Positions 1-10,907 of a DNA stretch of 64,000 bases are shown piece by piece. The stretch is from a virus. The stretch lies in IMG/VR virus record IMGVR_UViG_3300020204_000036, positions 1-64,000 of that record. The stretch is one strand, 5' to 3'. Every line of letters starts with the position of its first letter. Position 1 is the stretch's first letter. Below the pieces are notes generated by a model. The model was not told the DNA's origin and did not search any database. It was given only the letters and a program-made list of their open reading frames with translations. A program made the position numbers and the translations under genes.

Positions 1-2
1 CA

Positions 3-3000
3 GATTATAAAGGTTTAACATTAAGAAGACCAAGTTTATTTGCCCCTAAACCTAACTTTTATGGTGGTGGTGAATCTGACGACTTATTTTCTACTATAAT
101 ATCTCCAATAGAAGCACAAGCGTTAGATAGAAATGGAGACCCAAGTGGTGGTCCTGTATATTCTGTTGGTGAAATTGGAAAATTCTATGAAGGTGAAAAT
201 TTTCAAAAGTATAAGTTTGGATTAAATACTAAAAGTTTTTCAGATGGAACAACAACAATTGGTGGTGGGTTTACATGGTCATCTAAAAGAGGTTATTTTA
301 AAGTCGGGGAAAGGGCGGGTCCTGGTGGATTACAAAAATTTGGTAGTAACAGTGTTTTTACAAAAAACTTTGAATCAGCGTTTAAAGATACTGAATCTTG
401 GAAAATAGAGGAAAATAATGTTTGGAGAGACGGTTCAATATTAGATATCACACAAAAATTAGTAGATTCTGCAGATAGAAACGGAATTAGAAAATTAGAA
501 CACGTTGGAACGGCAATTAACCAAATATCAAAAGTATTCAACGACGGTTATGTTGAAATGACTAAAGGTTCAAGAGTAATAAAATACACAACTAAAAACT
601 CAATTGATAGTAAAGGTGGTGCGTTACGAGGGTTTGAATATTGTAGATTGTTTACAAAAGATAACCCATACTCATTGTATTCACAATTACAAAAAACCCA
701 AGGAAATATAAGGAAGTATTCATATTCTGTTTTAGACAACACTTTCAATTTAAACATTGCACCATTTAACGATAAAAATGGACAACCAACAAATATTGTC
801 GATGGACAAGTAAAAAAATATATGTTATCTCTTGAAAACTTAGCATGGAGAACATCCAACAAACCTGGATTTACAACTGAAGATTTACCAGCATGTGAAA
901 GAGGACCTAATGGTGGAAGAATAATGTGGTTTCCACCGTATAATTTAGATTTTAGTGAAGATTCTGATGTGCGTTTCGAAGATGTCAGTTTTATAGGAAG
1001 ACCTGAAATGATTTATACATATAAAAATACTCAAAGAAGTGGAAGTATTTCTTTTGAAGTATTTGTAGACCACCCATCTATTTCTAATTTACTTGTAGAC
1101 CAAGAATTCAAAGATATAAGACCTGAGTCTGAAATTACAAAAGTTCTCGATTCATTTTTTGCTGGATGTCTCAAATATGATTTATACACTTTAACTAAAA
1201 GATTTGCATTTTTAGCCCCACAAGATATACAAACAGCAATTAATTTAATTAAATATCCAGAGCAAGCAACAACAATTGTTACTGAAACCCCACCAACAAC
1301 ACCTGTAAAAACAGAACAAGGTGCGGCAACCCCACCTGCGGCTACAGATGACGCTGAAAACCCGAAATTTCAAGAAATATTTTTATTTTTCGAAAATGCT
1401 GAACCAAACGATTCTGCTGGAAGCACAACGACACAAAATTTTGAACACTGGTATAATTCTTATGTGGCAAATCAATCAGACTATTCAACTAACCCGTTAG
1501 ATATAGTTTTTAAGTATCAAGACCCTACCAAAACACCAATAAACCCACTAGCTCCAAGTTTTTCATACAAGGATAATGTTGACGCAAGAAAAGATAGTAT
1601 ATCAGATTTCTTTTCAAAAATAACACAAGAGTTCCAAGACCTGAAAGATTTTTTAAGTGAAGTTTTCAAAGTTTTAGATTCAGGAGGTGAAGTAAGTTTT
1701 GACCTTTTGGCTACTGCTAGCTCAACCAACCAAACTGGAAATCAAAAGTTATCAGAAAGAAGAAATGATGCTGTTTTAAAATTTATAGACGAATTCAAAG
1801 TTAACGGCAAACCTCTAAAACAATTTAGAGATGCTAGTCCTCCTAAATTAGTAATAACCCCAAAGGCTGAAGGTTCAAGCGGTAAAGTTAATGACCCTAA
1901 CTATTCAGAAATTGATTGCTCGAAGACTTTTATTGATCCTTACGTTGAAGGAATTTATTCAGTACAGGCTATGGCATGTAGAAGAACAAAAATTAGTAAT
2001 GTTGACATTAAAAGAGCAACACCCCCACCAACCCAAACACCACCCGCACAAGTAGAAAGTGTTAGTCCAAACCCTAACGCAGCGGACCCTACAACGGCAC
2101 CTGTAACACCACAAAATGAAATAATAAATAATTTTAAACAAACACCACAATATAAAGATTTAGCTAAAAAAATAATAAGAAGACTTTTAACTGAGTGTAA
2201 TTATTTTCAAATGATAAAGGAATCTAATCCATTTGTTTATGACAATATTAGAAGTAAATTTCAATACTTTAATCCCACATTTCACTCTATAACACCTGAA
2301 GGGCTAAATTCAAGACTTGTTTTTTTACAACAATGCGTTAGACCTGGAGACACCATACCTACTGTATCACAAAATGCGGGAGGAAGTTATACTCCAGATT
2401 ACAGCGACGCATTCAACAGCGCATTTGGTTCACCACCAATTCTTGTTTTAAGAATTGGAGATTTTTTTCATACTAAAATAGTTCCTACAAGATTAACTTT
2501 CAAGTATGAAGGACAGTCAGGGCCTCTTTTTGACTTAAACCCCGAAGGTATTGGTGTTCAACCAATGGTTGCCAAAGTTGATTTAAGTTTTAACATGATT
2601 GGAGGACATGGTTTGGCGGGGCCTGTAGCTCAATTACAAAACGCATTATCATTTAATTATTATGCAAATACAGAAATGTATGATGAGAGAGCAACAATCA
2701 CAGAAGATGTGACATCTCAATACGACGCCGAATTTTTTGAAGCAATTAGAACTAATCCTTTTGGTAAACCACAGGAAGTTATACAAAATAAAATTGGGAC
2801 AACAATTGGTAAACAAGATTCATCAAAATATGATGCAAACTTAAGTGGATTTACTGGCGTTCTTTCTTATAAGGAAAACATGAAAAATTTCATAGACCTA
2901 ACAAAAGATTACGCTCAAACTGTTTTCCAAAATCTTAAAAATATAAACTCAAAACTATTAATTGGCGGATTACTTATATTCACAAAAGATAGAAAATATC

Positions 3001-3995
3001 AAAATGGATATTTTAACAATATCAACCAACCAACTACAAACTTGGTTAAAATTTTTGGTAAGAGTGAATATGAACAAAAAGTTGATTTACTTTTTTCGAA
3101 AGCAAAAGATGATGTTAAAAATGAAACAAGTCCTGTTTTAAATTTTTTGAATATACAAAACTTTACAAATATATCTACAAGAAAAATAAAAAGAAAATTA
3201 AAAGACATGATAGATGATAGACAATCAAACTATTTGGCTATTTTAAACGAAGCTTCGAATAATATTGTGAACAGTGAGGTTAATGAAACAAAAATGATTG
3301 ATGTTTTAGACCAATTAAATTATGTATGTAATGCTTTTGATGGATATGCTAATGATAAAAAAGAAATTATAGTTTTTTCATTAACGGGAACAACACCTGT
3401 GGATGCATCAAACACGTCTTACGCGAACACATTAGATGAATTACGAGGTGATTTACAAATTATAGGGAGCGGTGTATCGGCATTCACCAATAATTTAGAA
3501 ACTTATAAATTAATACCAACATCAAACGAAGAGTCTTGGAATGATAATTTTCAATTTAATACGTTCATAGACTCAGACCCTTTAGCTATTTCCGCAGAAG
3601 AAAATAGATTTTTTATGATTTTTGGAAAAGAAATAATAGACGATTATAATAAGTTTGTTAATGAAGTTGTTGATGTGGTTAACAATAATGAAAGAAAAAC
3701 TGAATGGACAAATTACATACTAACTAATTTGGGCATCGACACACCAACAGGGATATTTAAACAATATAAATCATCAAAAGATTTTGTAGATAAAAGGTTC
3801 GATGAATTCGAAACTTACTACAACACTGTTTTTTGTTCAACTTGTAGTTATAATATTAACAAAGATAAAGAAAGAAAAATGAATTTCTCTCAAGTATTGT
3901 TTCCTAACCAAACGGAAGTTGACAATATGAAAGCTATAAATTCATCAGTCAATTCTACAGGAGATGAATATAACCTAAAAATATCTTTTAATTAA
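3..3995 (+). CDS. Large tail/baseplate protein with OmpA-like domain (5' partial)
   Basis: The reading frame is already open at the left edge, so at least 1330 residues are present and the true start lies upstream; the ATG at 558 is internal. A region at about nt 1360-2000 looks like an OmpA-family peptidoglycan-binding domain. It opens with LFFENAEPND, has the signature NQKLSERRNDAV near nt 1740-1775 and ends with an RR-containing strand (ACRRTKI). Pro/Thr-rich linkers flank it (about nt 1280-1350 and 2015-2115). The part after nt 2430 (GIGVQP, GGHGL, LQNALSFNYY) looks like a baseplate core domain. The next genes encode baseplate proteins, so a virion baseplate role is likely. No exact T4 counterpart was recognised. 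Confidence 0.75.
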   Translation, partial: DYKGLTLRRPSLFAPKPNFYGGGESDDLFSTIISPIEAQALDRNGDPSGGPVYSVGEIGKFYEGENFQKYKFGLNTKSFSDGTTTIGGGFTWSSKRGYFKVGERAGPGGLQKFGSNSVFTKNFESAFKDTESWKIEENNVWRDGSILDITQKLVDSADRNGIRKLEHVGTAINQISKVFNDGYVEMTKGSRVIKYTTKNSIDSKGGALRGFEYCRLFTKDNPYSLYSQLQKTQGNIRKYSYSVLDNTFNLNIAPFNDKNGQPTNIVDGQVKKYMLSLENLAWRTSNKPGFTTEDLPACERGPNGGRIMWFPPYNLDFSEDSDVRFEDVSFIGRPEMIYTYKNTQRSGSISFEVFVDHPSISNLLVDQEFKDIRPESEITKVLDSFFAGCLKYDLYTLTKRFAFLAPQDIQTAINLIKYPEQATTIVTETPPTTPVKTEQGAATPPAATDDAENPKFQEIFLFFENAEPNDSAGSTTTQNFEHWYNSYVANQSDYSTNPLDIVFKYQDPTKTPINPLAPSFSYKDNVDARKDSISDFFSKITQEFQDLKDFLSEVFKVLDSGGEVSFDLLATASSTNQTGNQKLSERRNDAVLKFIDEFKVNGKPLKQFRDASPPKLVITPKAEGSSGKVNDPNYSEIDCSKTFIDPYVEGIYSVQAMACRRTKISNVDIKRATPPPTQTPPAQVESVSPNPNAADPTTAPVTPQNEIINNFKQTPQYKDLAKKIIRRLLTECNYFQMIKESNPFVYDNIRSKFQYFNPTFHSITPEGLNSRLVFLQQCVRPGDTIPTVSQNAGGSYTPDYSDAFNSAFGSPPILVLRIGDFFHTKIVPTRLTFKYEGQSGPLFDLNPEGIGVQPMVAKVDLSFNMIGGHGLAGPVAQLQNALSFNYYANTEMYDERATITEDVTSQYDAEFFEAIRTNPFGKPQEVIQNKIGTTIGKQDSSKYDANLSGFTGVLSYKENMKNFIDLTKDYAQTVFQNLKNINSKLLIGGLLIFTKDRKYQNGYFNNINQPTTNLVKIFGKSEYEQKVDLLFSKAKDDVKNETSPVLNFLNIQNFTNISTRKIKRKLKDMIDDRQSNYLAILNEASNNIVNSEVNETKMIDVLDQLNYVCNAFDGYANDKKEIIVFSLTGTTPVDASNTSYANTLDELRGDLQIIGSGVSAFTNNLETYKLIPTSNEESWNDNFQFNTFIDSDPLAISAEENRFFMIFGKEIIDDYNKFVNEVVDVVNNNERKTEWTNYILTNLGIDTPTGIFKQYKSSKDFVDKRFDEFETYYNTVFCSTCSYNINKDKERKMNFSQVLFPNQTEVDNMKAINSSVNSTGDEYNLKISFN

Positions 3996-4000
3996 AAAAA

Positions 4001-4318
4001 ATGCAATATTATAATAGATACCAAAATTTTCTAATAAATGGTCAACAAACTGTTGTTCCATTTGTTAATCTACCCCAAAGAGCATCAGACCAAAGATATT
4101 TTTATGTAAAAAATAAAAGTAGATTAGATAAAATTAGTTTCGAAAAATATGGAACACCATATTTTGGTTGGTTGATTTTGACCGCCAATCCTATTTACGG
4201 TGGATTGGAGACTAATATACCCGATGGTGCAATATTAATAATACCTTATCCATTAATAAGTGCTTTGCAAGGCTACAAAAGCGCATTAGATACACATATT
4301 TTTTATTATGGCCGTTAA
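4001..4318 (+). CDS. 53: gp53-like baseplate wedge protein with LysM-like fold
   Basis: This 105-residue protein has the pattern of short LysM-like baseplate proteins (T4 gp53, P2 gpX type). A basic strand (SRLDKISFEKYG) is followed by WLILTANPI, a Gly-rich turn and a hydrophobic strand ending in IP (GAILIIPYPL). In T4, gp53 joins wedges together in the baseplate. The gene starts five bases after the preceding stop and overlaps the next gene by 11 nt, so translation is probably coupled. The fold assignment is stronger than the exact gp53 equivalence. Confidence 0.6.
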   Translation: MQYYNRYQNFLINGQQTVVPFVNLPQRASDQRYFYVKNKSRLDKISFEKYGTPYFGWLILTANPIYGGLETNIPDGAILIIPYPLISALQGYKSALDTHIFYYGR

Positions 4319-7300
4319 TGACATAACAAAATTTAGACAAATCTATAATCAAGAAAATAATATTTATGTAGAAGCAGACTACGATAATATTATTTTAATT
4401 GACCCAAACAAAGTTATAGATGCAAACAAGAACGTAAAAGATAGATACGTTCAACAAGAAAACCTTGTAATGTATGCAAACTTAGAAACTCAAATTATAC
4501 CTAGAACAAAATTGGCAATTGGAGATACTTTTGATAGTCCTGTAGTGAATTCTCAAATTGCGTCCCTATCGAATTTTCCCGATGATTTAAAACTTAATTT
4601 TCTTAAACCTAAAGGTAAAAAAGCTTTTGATACAAGTTGGTCTGATGAATTTACGGGAAGAGGAGCCCGTGTTGGGAAAGGAATAAACCAAAACGCCGAA
4701 TACAAAACTTTACAAAACGGTGAAAACGTATTCAAGCAAAAAGTTTTGAATTATGAAGACACCCAAACTTTGGGTATAACAAGAATAGAGGTGAAAATAA
4801 AACCCGCAAATGTCACTGAGGTTACTATAGATTTGATTGATATAAGAGGAAGAGCCTTATTTGAACAAGGTGACAACTCATTATATTCGGTTTTTTTTAA
4901 TTTGCCATACCCTCCTTTTTTTCTTATATTAAAAGGGTATTATGGTAAAGCAATTAGATACCAACTTAGTTTAGTTGAATTTAATGCAAGTTTTGAACCT
5001 GATTCGGGTAACTTTAAAATTTCGTTGAAATTATTAAGTCGTAATTCTGCCATTTTGGCCGATAGTATTATTGCATACGCAAAACACTCACCTAAAATGT
5101 TTCAAACAGAAACAATAATTACAACCAATACATCAAACTCTTTTAATAATGGCGTTAATACTAATAATGTTCAAACTGTTGTTGAATCTATTGGTGTTCA
5201 AAAAATGAAAGAAGCGTATTCGGTATATAAGAGTAAAGGATTAATTACTTCCGATTTTCCTGAAATAACTATCGAAGAATTTATTGCAAAAATTGAAAAC
5301 TTACCGGCTAATTTTCAAGCCGAATTAAAAAAGGCTGATTTTACAGTAATGAAAGATGTTCAAGATTTTCAAACAAACGTTATTAAACTAAGAAATGCTG
5401 TTTTTGCAAATTCTGTAAATGAATTTTTAGACCCTTCTGAAAAAATATTAAAAGGTCAAATACTCTACCCATACAAAGAAAGTATTTCCTATGATGATAG
5501 AATAAAATATAAAAACAGAGTTGAAACAGACATAAAAACCTACGTTGATGCTCTTAAGGCTAATAAAAGTTTTGGAACTAACGGAGAATATAAATTACCA
5601 AACGCAGGTAAAATACCAGGTGAAATACCTATAAAAATATCAATTACAGATGTTTTTGAAAAGGTAGATTTTAACAAACTTACTGATGATGAATTTAGAC
5701 AAAGTTATGCAATTAACTATGGGAACAATCCAACAGATAACCAACTAAACAAATATATTACTGATTTTAAATCAACGAATCCAAACTTTATTTATAACGA
5801 AAAAACAAATCAGCTTGAAGATGTGCGTCCTGACTTTTATAAATTTGGTGATAAAGTTGGAAATTCTCCAAATTATGTTCCTGACAGTTTTTTAGACAAA
5901 ATTCAAAAAATTAGTGACGAGTTAAATAGGAAAAATCAACAAATAGAGCAAGAGCTAACAGAATTTTTAGCCGACAAAGTAGTGAATGGGCCAAATTCTT
6001 TAGGATTTATACCAACTATACGAAACGTATGTGCAGTGATATTTGCAGGTCTTGATGGTTTTTACAGAATGATGGAAAACACACATCAGAGTGCATGGAA
6101 TCAAAGAACAAACCCTACAAGATTAGCATCAATTATTCCCCCAACAAAAAAGTTTGGAGTCGACTCAAAAAATCTTGTAAACGGAACAAATTTATTGAAT
6201 GATTTAAACGTTGTTTATCCTTGGCCACAATATTTTGAAAAAGAAAAACAAAAAGATGGGACAGAGTTGTATGTGATTAAATATCCTGGTGACCCATCTG
6301 TTATAAATACAACTAAAGGATTTGACGGCACTGTTTGGCCTGAGGTTGCATTTACTGAAGCTTACATGAATGCAATAACCCAAAAAATCGTACCACCAAA
6401 TCCAAACTCGTATCCAAACTCAAAAAGTCTAAATGATGTATTATCCATAAATGCTCTTGAGTATCCATTCAAAGTAATCCCATACACTAACACGCAAGAA
6501 CAAAGTTATTTGTATGAAATATTTGAAAGAAGTTACGTTGGTGCTCACTATGCTAAAATGAATAGAACAGGTTACAATACTGAAAACATATCAACATTTT
6601 TAGGTAACTTAGAGGCAAAAAATATTACAACAACAGCAGTTAAAAATAATACTCTTACACAACTACTAAAAGATTTCAGATTTACTTATACGACTTTTTT
6701 AAGTACACTTAGAAAAATATCTAACAATGGAACTGGTACAAATTGGACCTTATATTCTGATTCTAGTTTTGTTACAGAATATATTAAAAATCTTTTGGAA
6801 TTAGATAGTGGAACAAAAACTTTAGACGTTTATAACAATGTTTATAGTTTTGATACTTTAAAAAATAGTTCGGTTGCAATCGATAAATCCATACCTTTAC
6901 CTGACTCCATTAAAAATTTTATCAATGGTTCACAAGCAAACGACACATACTATTTAGATAATTACCCAATAACAAATGTTAATTGGTTAAAAACTAATTT
7001 ACAAGGAGGTCAAAATATAACAACAGTTAATGATTTTAACAAAACACAAACGTTTTTATACTTGGATGAGAAAAAAACTTTGGGTAGAATAGACGAAACT
7101 GAAACTTTAAAAAACATTGGGGCCTTTGTTTCTAAATACGGATTTAAAAACTTTACCCAACCTTTTATGACAAATGTCACTAATAATGTGCCGGTAAATT
7201 CGCAAACCTCACTTAGTAGTTTTTATTCTACTAGATTAGAAAAAGACCTTTATTTAACTGAAAGTATTTTTGATTATGGAAATAGTTATAGTGGCCAAGT

Positions 7301-10300
7301 TGGTACAAAAATACAAACAACATCACTAATCAATACACCATATTTTGTAAATGCAATTGTTGAAGGAGTCGAAAATCAAAAAAACAATGTGACTAACCCA
7401 TATGTTGCATTAGGTTATTTATACCTTAATTCACTTCCATTAATAACAACAAGAGAAAAATTAAAAACTTTCGATGAAACAAGTTCGATACCAACAGACT
7501 TGGATTATTTGGCATCAACTTTTAACAAATTTTCTGCAATTCATAAATTACCTTACGCATGGGTTTTGAAATATGGTAGTATATGGCATAGATATAAAAA
7601 GTATGTCGAAACGAATGTTGATATTTTAGATAATAAAATATGGAACAATTTTGACTATTTGAAAAGTTACGACACAACAGGAACTACCCCAAGTAGCGCT
7701 CTTAAAATAATTGTACCGGCATACACAGGCGGCTCAACACAAGTCGAAATCCAACTTCAAACAACCATACCTTTAGTAGTAAACCCAAGTCAAACTTTAG
7801 ATAATATTACATTGGGTTTTTACCCTAAAGTTATAAACAATGTATATAGGTATTTTTACAGTAAAGATTTACCAATACTCACAACACCGACATATCAATC
7901 TTTTTTAGACGCTTACAATAATAACGGATTTAGAACAGCAACTAATCAATCGTCTGGTAAATTCTATACCTTTGGTTTTGATTTAACAAACCCAAATCGT
8001 TCATTGGGTAATAAAAACTATTACACATTTTTTGATAATCCCGAAAACAGTCAAAACTTTTTAATAATACCATCACAAGGAGGTATTAAAATTAATCAAA
8101 CTAACTTTGAATGTTTTAATACTTTAGACCAAATAAAAGAAGAAGTTTTTAATAATAATTCTGTTTATAATGGTAGTGTAAGAACACTATGGGGTATTTC
8201 ACAATTTGGTTACTTTAACAACTCACTTATTAGAAAACCACTACATAATGAATATCTCAAAACAATTTATACAGATAACTCTAAAAATTTAGATTTTGAA
8301 CTAAGAAATACTACATCAACATACTCAAACATTGAAGAAATTTTTTCAGTGTTTGAACCTGAAATATTAGACAAATTTGAAAAGTTATTTTTAAGTTTTT
8401 GTAACCCAACACCATCAGTATCAGACATTGTTTTAATTGATGAAGTTACAAATTCAAATTATACTAACGTAGGCGGAGTAAGCAACGTTAAAGAAAAAAG
8501 ACTATTTCATCAAATGGAAGCGCTATTTATGGTTCCAAAAAATAGTGTTTCACTTTTGAACGATGAAGCTCAAGACGGAATTCGTTTAGCTGAAAAACAA
8601 ATATCTAATTTTTTCCCTAAGTTGGTAGATTTTTTAAACTTTGATTGTGTATTAAAGTTAGGTAACCCAGGAAATTTCAAAAGAAGAGTTTTTAATTACT
8701 TTAGTGGAAATGCTGCTTTCACACCTTTGAACCCATTAACAGTCCCAAATTATGTAAATGGAACACTACCGAGTGACGGCACAATTCTACCCCCAACTCT
8801 AATACAAAGTATCGCAGCGAAACCGGCCGAATGGAAAGCGTTAAAAAAATATGTTGGTGAATTCACTCAAGATGGTATTAAATATGCAGACTCAGGAAGT
8901 ACAATTACTGATTTTTTTACTGCTAATAAAGGTATGGATGTTGAGTTTACTGTTTCAAACATAGAAACATTTTACCCACTAATTAGGTTATTTGCAAAAC
9001 AAAAGTTAGAAGACCCAACCCTTAATAAAACTAAATTTCAACAGAGTATATCGAATTTTTTATTACAACAACAAAATTTTAACTCAGAAAATTTAACTCA
9101 AACCTTTACAAAACTTAATGCAGACCTACCAACAGTAACAGTGAAAAATTCAGGTATAGTTTATTCGTCTGCAGGTAATGTTGCGAAATTAGAAACGTAT
9201 TCGTTACTTAAAACAATGAATGATAAGTGGATTAGCGGAACCGACTTTTTGAATAAAACAATTTTTGAAGATTTTTTATTTCAAGATAAGGCCGGAAGAG
9301 ATGTTGGTAACGAAATTACAATAGATTTAGAAAAAATTAAAGATTTACTTAAAAGTAATGACAATTCAAGTATGTTGGCGGTTGTAAGTAATATATGTGC
9401 AAACAACAATATGATTTTTTACGCACTTCCCGCTTACGTTAATTTTTATGGAATCCAACAGGCGGTTGCAACAAACCAAAGCATACCTGTTGATGCAACA
9501 GAAACACTATTTGGAACTTTTTTAGATGTTGACTATATAAAGGCAACCCCCAAATTTCTGTTGATGTATGTTGGTAAACCTTCCGAATTTACAGCATCTA
9601 ACGCAGCATACTCAAGGTTTGCTGATGACAGTTTTGACATACGTAAGTCTTCAGACAATCCTTTAAGGCGCCCATCAAGTCCAAACGAAGATTATTCAAA
9701 GAAAAATAGAGTAGTTGGTTTTAGTGTTGATTACGGAACTCAAAACCAAAGCATATTTAAAAGTGTATCGATAGATATGTCTGAGAAAAAAAATACGGCG
9801 GAATCTAATAAGTTGTTTGCACAACTTGGAGCTTCAGTAGCTGGTGATAAAGTGGCTCAACAAACAGTATCATTATATAGTATTTACAAAAGTAGAAGTT
9901 ATGTTGCAAAAGTTGATATGATGGGAAATGCCATGATACAACCGACCATGTATTTTAATTTAAGACACGTTCCTCTTTTCTATGGTCCTTACATGGTTTT
10001 GAGCGTATCACACAGCGTAGCGCCTGGTAAATTTGAAACATCATTGGAAGGTGTTAGAGTATCAAGATATAGTCTACCACAACCGAATAGTTTGATTGAC
10101 ACATTAAATCAAAATTATTTAAATGTCTATAAAGAATCGATATTGAAAGAAACAAAAGTATCAGAGGCTGTGGTAAATGTAGATACCAAACAAGGGACAG
10201 TTGAAGCGGGTTCATTACAGGCTCCTGAAAACATATGTTTGACCGCCACAACTTTCACTACGGTTCCTTTTGTAGACATTAATCTTACACCAATAACTTC

Positions 10301-10883
10301 CACGGATTTACAAACATTATTAAATAGTAAAATAACGACCGCCCTTGCAAAACTTAAACCATTATATTATGGAATTGCTTTTACAAGAATTAATAACAAA
10401 GTTGACTTAATTTCCTGTAGCGCTCCAAATTATAACTTGTTTGAAATATCAACATCAAACAATTATGGTGGTAGTATGAATAGTTTAATTACTCAACAAG
10501 TGTGTTTAACAACGGCCTTAGAAGACACTAGTGTTTCTAAACCATACGCAGTATTCGAAAGTTTTGAAAAAGGGTTAGAATTTTTTAATTCCTTAAATCA
10601 AGCATTTTTACCAATAATTGAAAGTTTAAAAAATTCAAGTACAGAAACAACAGATGCTAAAAAATACGCAGAAGCATACTCACTTTATACTTTATTTAGA
10701 GTTGAAGGTCGATTTGTGAGTCCTGCTGGTGGTGTAGTACTTTACACTAACTTACCAACAAGCGCCGCTGATTTTACACTTAGAAAAGCACAAAAAGTTA
10801 ATTCAAGTTTTCCGGACATACTAGATATTTATAATAGGTATAAAACGGTTTTCGAGAACGCATATGTGTTATTTTTCCCATAA
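4308..10883 (+). CDS. Giant baseplate protein with hub-like C-terminal domain
   Basis: At 2191 residues this is the longest gene in the window. The N-terminal ~260 residues contain a beta-rich domain (DLIDIRGRALF, LILKGYYGKA, FKISLKLLSRN). Near nt 9700-10070 is a section typical of phage baseplate-hub or gpD-like proteins: GNAMIQPTMYFNL, then GPYMVLSVSHS and GKFETSLEGVR. The middle is Asn/Thr-rich without recognised motifs. It begins inside the gp53-like gene and is followed by a TATTTAT element and a new unit. A baseplate or central-hub role is inferred from context and the C-terminal motif. No enzymatic motif was seen. Confidence 0.6.
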   Translation: MAVNDITKFRQIYNQENNIYVEADYDNIILIDPNKVIDANKNVKDRYVQQENLVMYANLETQIIPRTKLAIGDTFDSPVVNSQIASLSNFPDDLKLNFLKPKGKKAFDTSWSDEFTGRGARVGKGINQNAEYKTLQNGENVFKQKVLNYEDTQTLGITRIEVKIKPANVTEVTIDLIDIRGRALFEQGDNSLYSVFFNLPYPPFFLILKGYYGKAIRYQLSLVEFNASFEPDSGNFKISLKLLSRNSAILADSIIAYAKHSPKMFQTETIITTNTSNSFNNGVNTNNVQTVVESIGVQKMKEAYSVYKSKGLITSDFPEITIEEFIAKIENLPANFQAELKKADFTVMKDVQDFQTNVIKLRNAVFANSVNEFLDPSEKILKGQILYPYKESISYDDRIKYKNRVETDIKTYVDALKANKSFGTNGEYKLPNAGKIPGEIPIKISITDVFEKVDFNKLTDDEFRQSYAINYGNNPTDNQLNKYITDFKSTNPNFIYNEKTNQLEDVRPDFYKFGDKVGNSPNYVPDSFLDKIQKISDELNRKNQQIEQELTEFLADKVVNGPNSLGFIPTIRNVCAVIFAGLDGFYRMMENTHQSAWNQRTNPTRLASIIPPTKKFGVDSKNLVNGTNLLNDLNVVYPWPQYFEKEKQKDGTELYVIKYPGDPSVINTTKGFDGTVWPEVAFTEAYMNAITQKIVPPNPNSYPNSKSLNDVLSINALEYPFKVIPYTNTQEQSYLYEIFERSYVGAHYAKMNRTGYNTENISTFLGNLEAKNITTTAVKNNTLTQLLKDFRFTYTTFLSTLRKISNNGTGTNWTLYSDSSFVTEYIKNLLELDSGTKTLDVYNNVYSFDTLKNSSVAIDKSIPLPDSIKNFINGSQANDTYYLDNYPITNVNWLKTNLQGGQNITTVNDFNKTQTFLYLDEKKTLGRIDETETLKNIGAFVSKYGFKNFTQPFMTNVTNNVPVNSQTSLSSFYSTRLEKDLYLTESIFDYGNSYSGQVGTKIQTTSLINTPYFVNAIVEGVENQKNNVTNPYVALGYLYLNSLPLITTREKLKTFDETSSIPTDLDYLASTFNKFSAIHKLPYAWVLKYGSIWHRYKKYVETNVDILDNKIWNNFDYLKSYDTTGTTPSSALKIIVPAYTGGSTQVEIQLQTTIPLVVNPSQTLDNITLGFYPKVINNVYRYFYSKDLPILTTPTYQSFLDAYNNNGFRTATNQSSGKFYTFGFDLTNPNRSLGNKNYYTFFDNPENSQNFLIIPSQGGIKINQTNFECFNTLDQIKEEVFNNNSVYNGSVRTLWGISQFGYFNNSLIRKPLHNEYLKTIYTDNSKNLDFELRNTTSTYSNIEEIFSVFEPEILDKFEKLFLSFCNPTPSVSDIVLIDEVTNSNYTNVGGVSNVKEKRLFHQMEALFMVPKNSVSLLNDEAQDGIRLAEKQISNFFPKLVDFLNFDCVLKLGNPGNFKRRVFNYFSGNAAFTPLNPLTVPNYVNGTLPSDGTILPPTLIQSIAAKPAEWKALKKYVGEFTQDGIKYADSGSTITDFFTANKGMDVEFTVSNIETFYPLIRLFAKQKLEDPTLNKTKFQQSISNFLLQQQNFNSENLTQTFTKLNADLPTVTVKNSGIVYSSAGNVAKLETYSLLKTMNDKWISGTDFLNKTIFEDFLFQDKAGRDVGNEITIDLEKIKDLLKSNDNSSMLAVVSNICANNNMIFYALPAYVNFYGIQQAVATNQSIPVDATETLFGTFLDVDYIKATPKFLLMYVGKPSEFTASNAAYSRFADDSFDIRKSSDNPLRRPSSPNEDYSKKNRVVGFSVDYGTQNQSIFKSVSIDMSEKKNTAESNKLFAQLGASVAGDKVAQQTVSLYSIYKSRSYVAKVDMMGNAMIQPTMYFNLRHVPLFYGPYMVLSVSHSVAPGKFETSLEGVRVSRYSLPQPNSLIDTLNQNYLNVYKESILKETKVSEAVVNVDTKQGTVEAGSLQAPENICLTATTFTTVPFVDINLTPITSTDLQTLLNSKITTALAKLKPLYYGIAFTRINNKVDLISCSAPNYNLFEISTSNNYGGSMNSLITQQVCLTTALEDTSVSKPYAVFESFEKGLEFFNSLNQAFLPIIESLKNSSTETTDAKKYAEAYSLYTLFRVEGRFVSPAGGVVLYTNLPTSAADFTLRKAQKVNSSFPDILDIYNRYKTVFENAYVLFFP

Positions 10884-10888
10884 CCTAA

Positions 10889-10897
10889 TATTTATAA
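10889..10897 (+). promoter_or_regulatory. TATTTAT element upstream of 10908
   Basis: TATTTATAA lies 10 nt before the ATG at 10908, in the short gap after the giant baseplate gene. It belongs to the recurring TATTTAT set described in the findings and is a candidate phage promoter. Confidence 0.45.
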
Positions 10898-10907
10898 TAA
10901 AAAAACT

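Noticed and set aside
293-541. Minus-strand open frames, here and in many places (e.g. 1517-1729, 24180-24467, 26799-27188)
   Set aside because: They lie opposite well-supported + strand genes, have composition expected of complementary AT-rich codons, and lack start signals or family motifs.
558-3995. ATG 558 as the start of the first gene
   Set aside because: The same frame is open without stops to the left edge and encodes continuous beta-rich protein, so the ATG is internal.
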